From the NCBI RefSeq assembly GCF_021654575.1, contig NZ_AP024488.1, forward strand, positions 1,054,001 through 1,118,000: DNA of 64,000 nt, written 5' to 3'. Below the pieces are notes generated by a model that did no database searches, had not been told where the DNA came from, and was given only the letters and a program-made list of their open reading frames with translations. Source of the DNA: Desulfoluna limicola (lineage in GTDB: Bacteria; Desulfobacterota; Desulfobacteria; Desulfobacterales; Desulfolunaceae). The position numbers and the translations under genes were made by a program. Shown here in pieces: positions 62,975-64,000 of the stretch. Numbering within the stretch: the stretch's first letter is position 1; each line of letters opens with the position of its first letter.

Positions 62975-63177
62975 CCCTCGGCACTGACGGGGGGCCAAGC
63001 GTTTATCTAACCTGCAAGAGTGGGTTTGGCAAAACAGCTCGCCACAATGGCCCTTGAGCGCATTTCGTTTTAAAGGGGACTGTGGTTTGGGCCGAGGAAT
63101 GAGGGGCAAGGCGAACCCGGGTCCCGGCTTTAAGGCGGGGTGACCAATGTGGCTTCGCACCCCTTGCCGCCGCAGGC
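62975..63177 (+). repeat. Intergenic repeat family, copy 11 (divergent)
   Basis: GACGGGGGGCCAAGCGTTT, GGTTTGGCAAAACAG, core GGGCCGAGGAATGAGGGG and the end CCTTGCCGCCGCAGGC can be followed, but with many changes; GGGAC and GTCCC are what remains of the outer core stem. Confidence 0.65.
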
Positions 63178-63236
63178 CTGTCCGGGGGCTTTTGCGGCAG
63201 ACACAATCCAACCCAGGAAGATCAGGTGCACATCAT

Positions 63237-64000
63237 ATGGATACCAGTGAATTGAAACGCGGATTTGATTTTGACGTGATTGATATTGCATCCGAGGCCG
63301 TCGCCAGGAAAAACCTCACAGGAGACGAGGCGGTTGATGCTCGTACCAAATCTGAAAAAAAGGTCGAGATACTTTTTCAGAAAATGGAGAAAGAAGGGGA
63401 CTTTCCATCCTTTTCAAAGCGGATTGTTGAAATAAACAAAATTTTAAAGCTGAAGTACGCGTCTGCTAAGGATATTGCAGATGTGATCATGAAAGATTTT
63501 TCCCTGTGCAACAAGCTGTTAAAGCTGGTCAACTCCTCTCTTTACGGGTATTCGGGGCGGGGAGGGGTGTCATCTGTTGAAAAGGCCATCATCCTGCTGG
63601 GCGCTGACCGCGTGCAGCAGGCCGCGGCGAGCTTGATGCTCTTTGAACAGATGCAGCAGAATTCGCACAGCAATGAACTCAAGGAGTTGTCTCTGAAGAC
63701 GCTGACGAGTGGCTTGATTGCAAAGGGGCTCGCCGTTGACAAAAAAGTCCCGGATTCCGATGAATTTTTAATATGCGCCATGTTTTACCGTCTTGGAGAG
63801 AACCTGATGGCCTATTATCATCCGGAAAGGCGGGAGTCGATTATTCAGTTTGCAAAACGAAACAATATCACCTTTGAAAGTGCCTTCCGCTTGTTTTTGG
63901 GGGTTTCCTGTCAGGATCTGGGGGTGGGGATTGCCAAGCAGTGGGGGCTGCCAGACAACATCATCCAAAGCATGCAAACGACGAAACCGGAAAAGCAGCC
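63237..64000 (+). CDS. HDOD-domain protein (3' partial)
   Basis: ATG 63237 follows a weak AGGAAGATCAGG site; the frame is open to the end of the window, giving at least 254 residues. After about 45 N-terminal residues the HDOD domain begins: FPSFSKRIVEINKILK, ASAKDIADVIMKDFSLCNKLLKLVNSSLYGYSG, VSSVEKAIILLGADRVQQAA, which is the family's conserved text. A Cys-containing helix region SGLIAKGLAVDKKVPDSDEFLICAMFYRLGENLM fits the second half. HDOD proteins are signalling adaptors in two-component or c-di-GMP pathways. The missing C-terminus would show whether an effector domain is attached. Confidence 0.88.
   Translation, partial: MDTSELKRGFDFDVIDIASEAVARKNLTGDEAVDARTKSEKKVEILFQKMEKEGDFPSFSKRIVEINKILKLKYASAKDIADVIMKDFSLCNKLLKLVNSSLYGYSGRGGVSSVEKAIILLGADRVQQAAASLMLFEQMQQNSHSNELKELSLKTLTSGLIAKGLAVDKKVPDSDEFLICAMFYRLGENLMAYYHPERRESIIQFAKRNNITFESAFRLFLGVSCQDLGVGIAKQWGLPDNIIQSMQTTKPEKQ

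Larger units (their letters stand above)
62275..63236. other. Repeat-filled spacer of 0.96 kb
   Basis: Three repeat units occupy most of it (62517-62655, 62721-62837, 62975-63177). No gene. Confidence 0.75.

Noticed and set aside
11308..63177. The spaced repeats as a CRISPR array.
   Set aside because: Units are 105-290 bases, many kilobases apart and separated by ordinary genes; no cas genes.

Overview
The window reads like chromosome from a mesophilic, probably marine, sulfate-reducing or related bacterium of the Desulfobacterota (Desulfoluna/Desulfobotulus-like is my guess from memory, not a computed placement). Supporting signs are two sigma-54 control circuits with NtrC-type activators, a TauE/SafE sulfite-exporter operon with its small membrane partner, a class I CoA-transferase, FadL-type outer-membrane channels, DUF1566 lipoproteins, a type IV pilus tip cluster, a GEMM c-di-GMP riboswitch, and moderately high GC with GGAGG-type ribosome sites.

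Layout. 0-6.4 kb: end of a type IV pilus minor-pilin operon (fimT-pilW-pilV-pilX-pilY1 plus a small secreted protein). 6.8-8.5 kb: a small secreted protein and a DUF1566 lipoprotein whose halves are in the reverse of the usual order. 8.6-12.4 kb: ferredoxin, membrane di-heme-type cytochrome, Tat-exported flavoprotein and a lipoprotein, a likely periplasmic reductase module. 13.6-20.8 kb: two cytidylate-kinase-like paralogues, TauE exporter, small membrane protein and a frameshifted UspA-like gene, with a sigma-54 promoter, two upstream palindromes and the matching histidine kinase/response regulator. 22-27.4 kb: tannase-family lipoprotein, then a GAF sigma-54 activator divergent from a CoA-transferase with its own near-consensus sigma-54 promoter. 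28-34.4 kb: FadL channel and a 1548-residue lipoprotein. 35-41 kb: a 1716-residue fusion of an SLC12-like cation-chloride cotransporter with a P-loop NTPase, translationally coupled to an MscS-like protein. 41.6-46.4 kb: a receptor with no output domain, aroC and a DUF4389 protein. 46.9-47.2 kb: an orphan c-di-GMP riboswitch on the minus strand. 47.9-54.7 kb: MarR-controlled RND efflux operon. 55-62.3 kb: mixed accessory genes (unknown protein, YciI, LigB/DODA dioxygenase, FadL, DinB, NUDIX, aspartoacylase-like). 63.2 kb to the end: an HDOD protein running off the window.

The intergenic space is dominated by a modular repeat family (about ten long copies plus fragments). It has terminal inverted repeats GTAACTATTCAGC / GCTGAATAGTTAC, sub-terminal GCCTCCGGCGG / CCGCCGGAGGC, and a central hairpin whose stem sequence differs from copy to copy while both arms change together around a conserved GAGGAACGA loop. 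A related module carries long perfect palindromes. No transposase is present, so the elements look non-autonomous. Many short open frames over these repeats are not genes.

Most interesting candidates: the SLC12-NTPase/MscS unit, the covarying-stem repeat family, the orphan c-di-GMP riboswitch, the output-less double-SBP/Cache receptor and the permuted DUF1566 lipoprotein. All functional statements come from reading the sequence and remembered family features; no database search was run.
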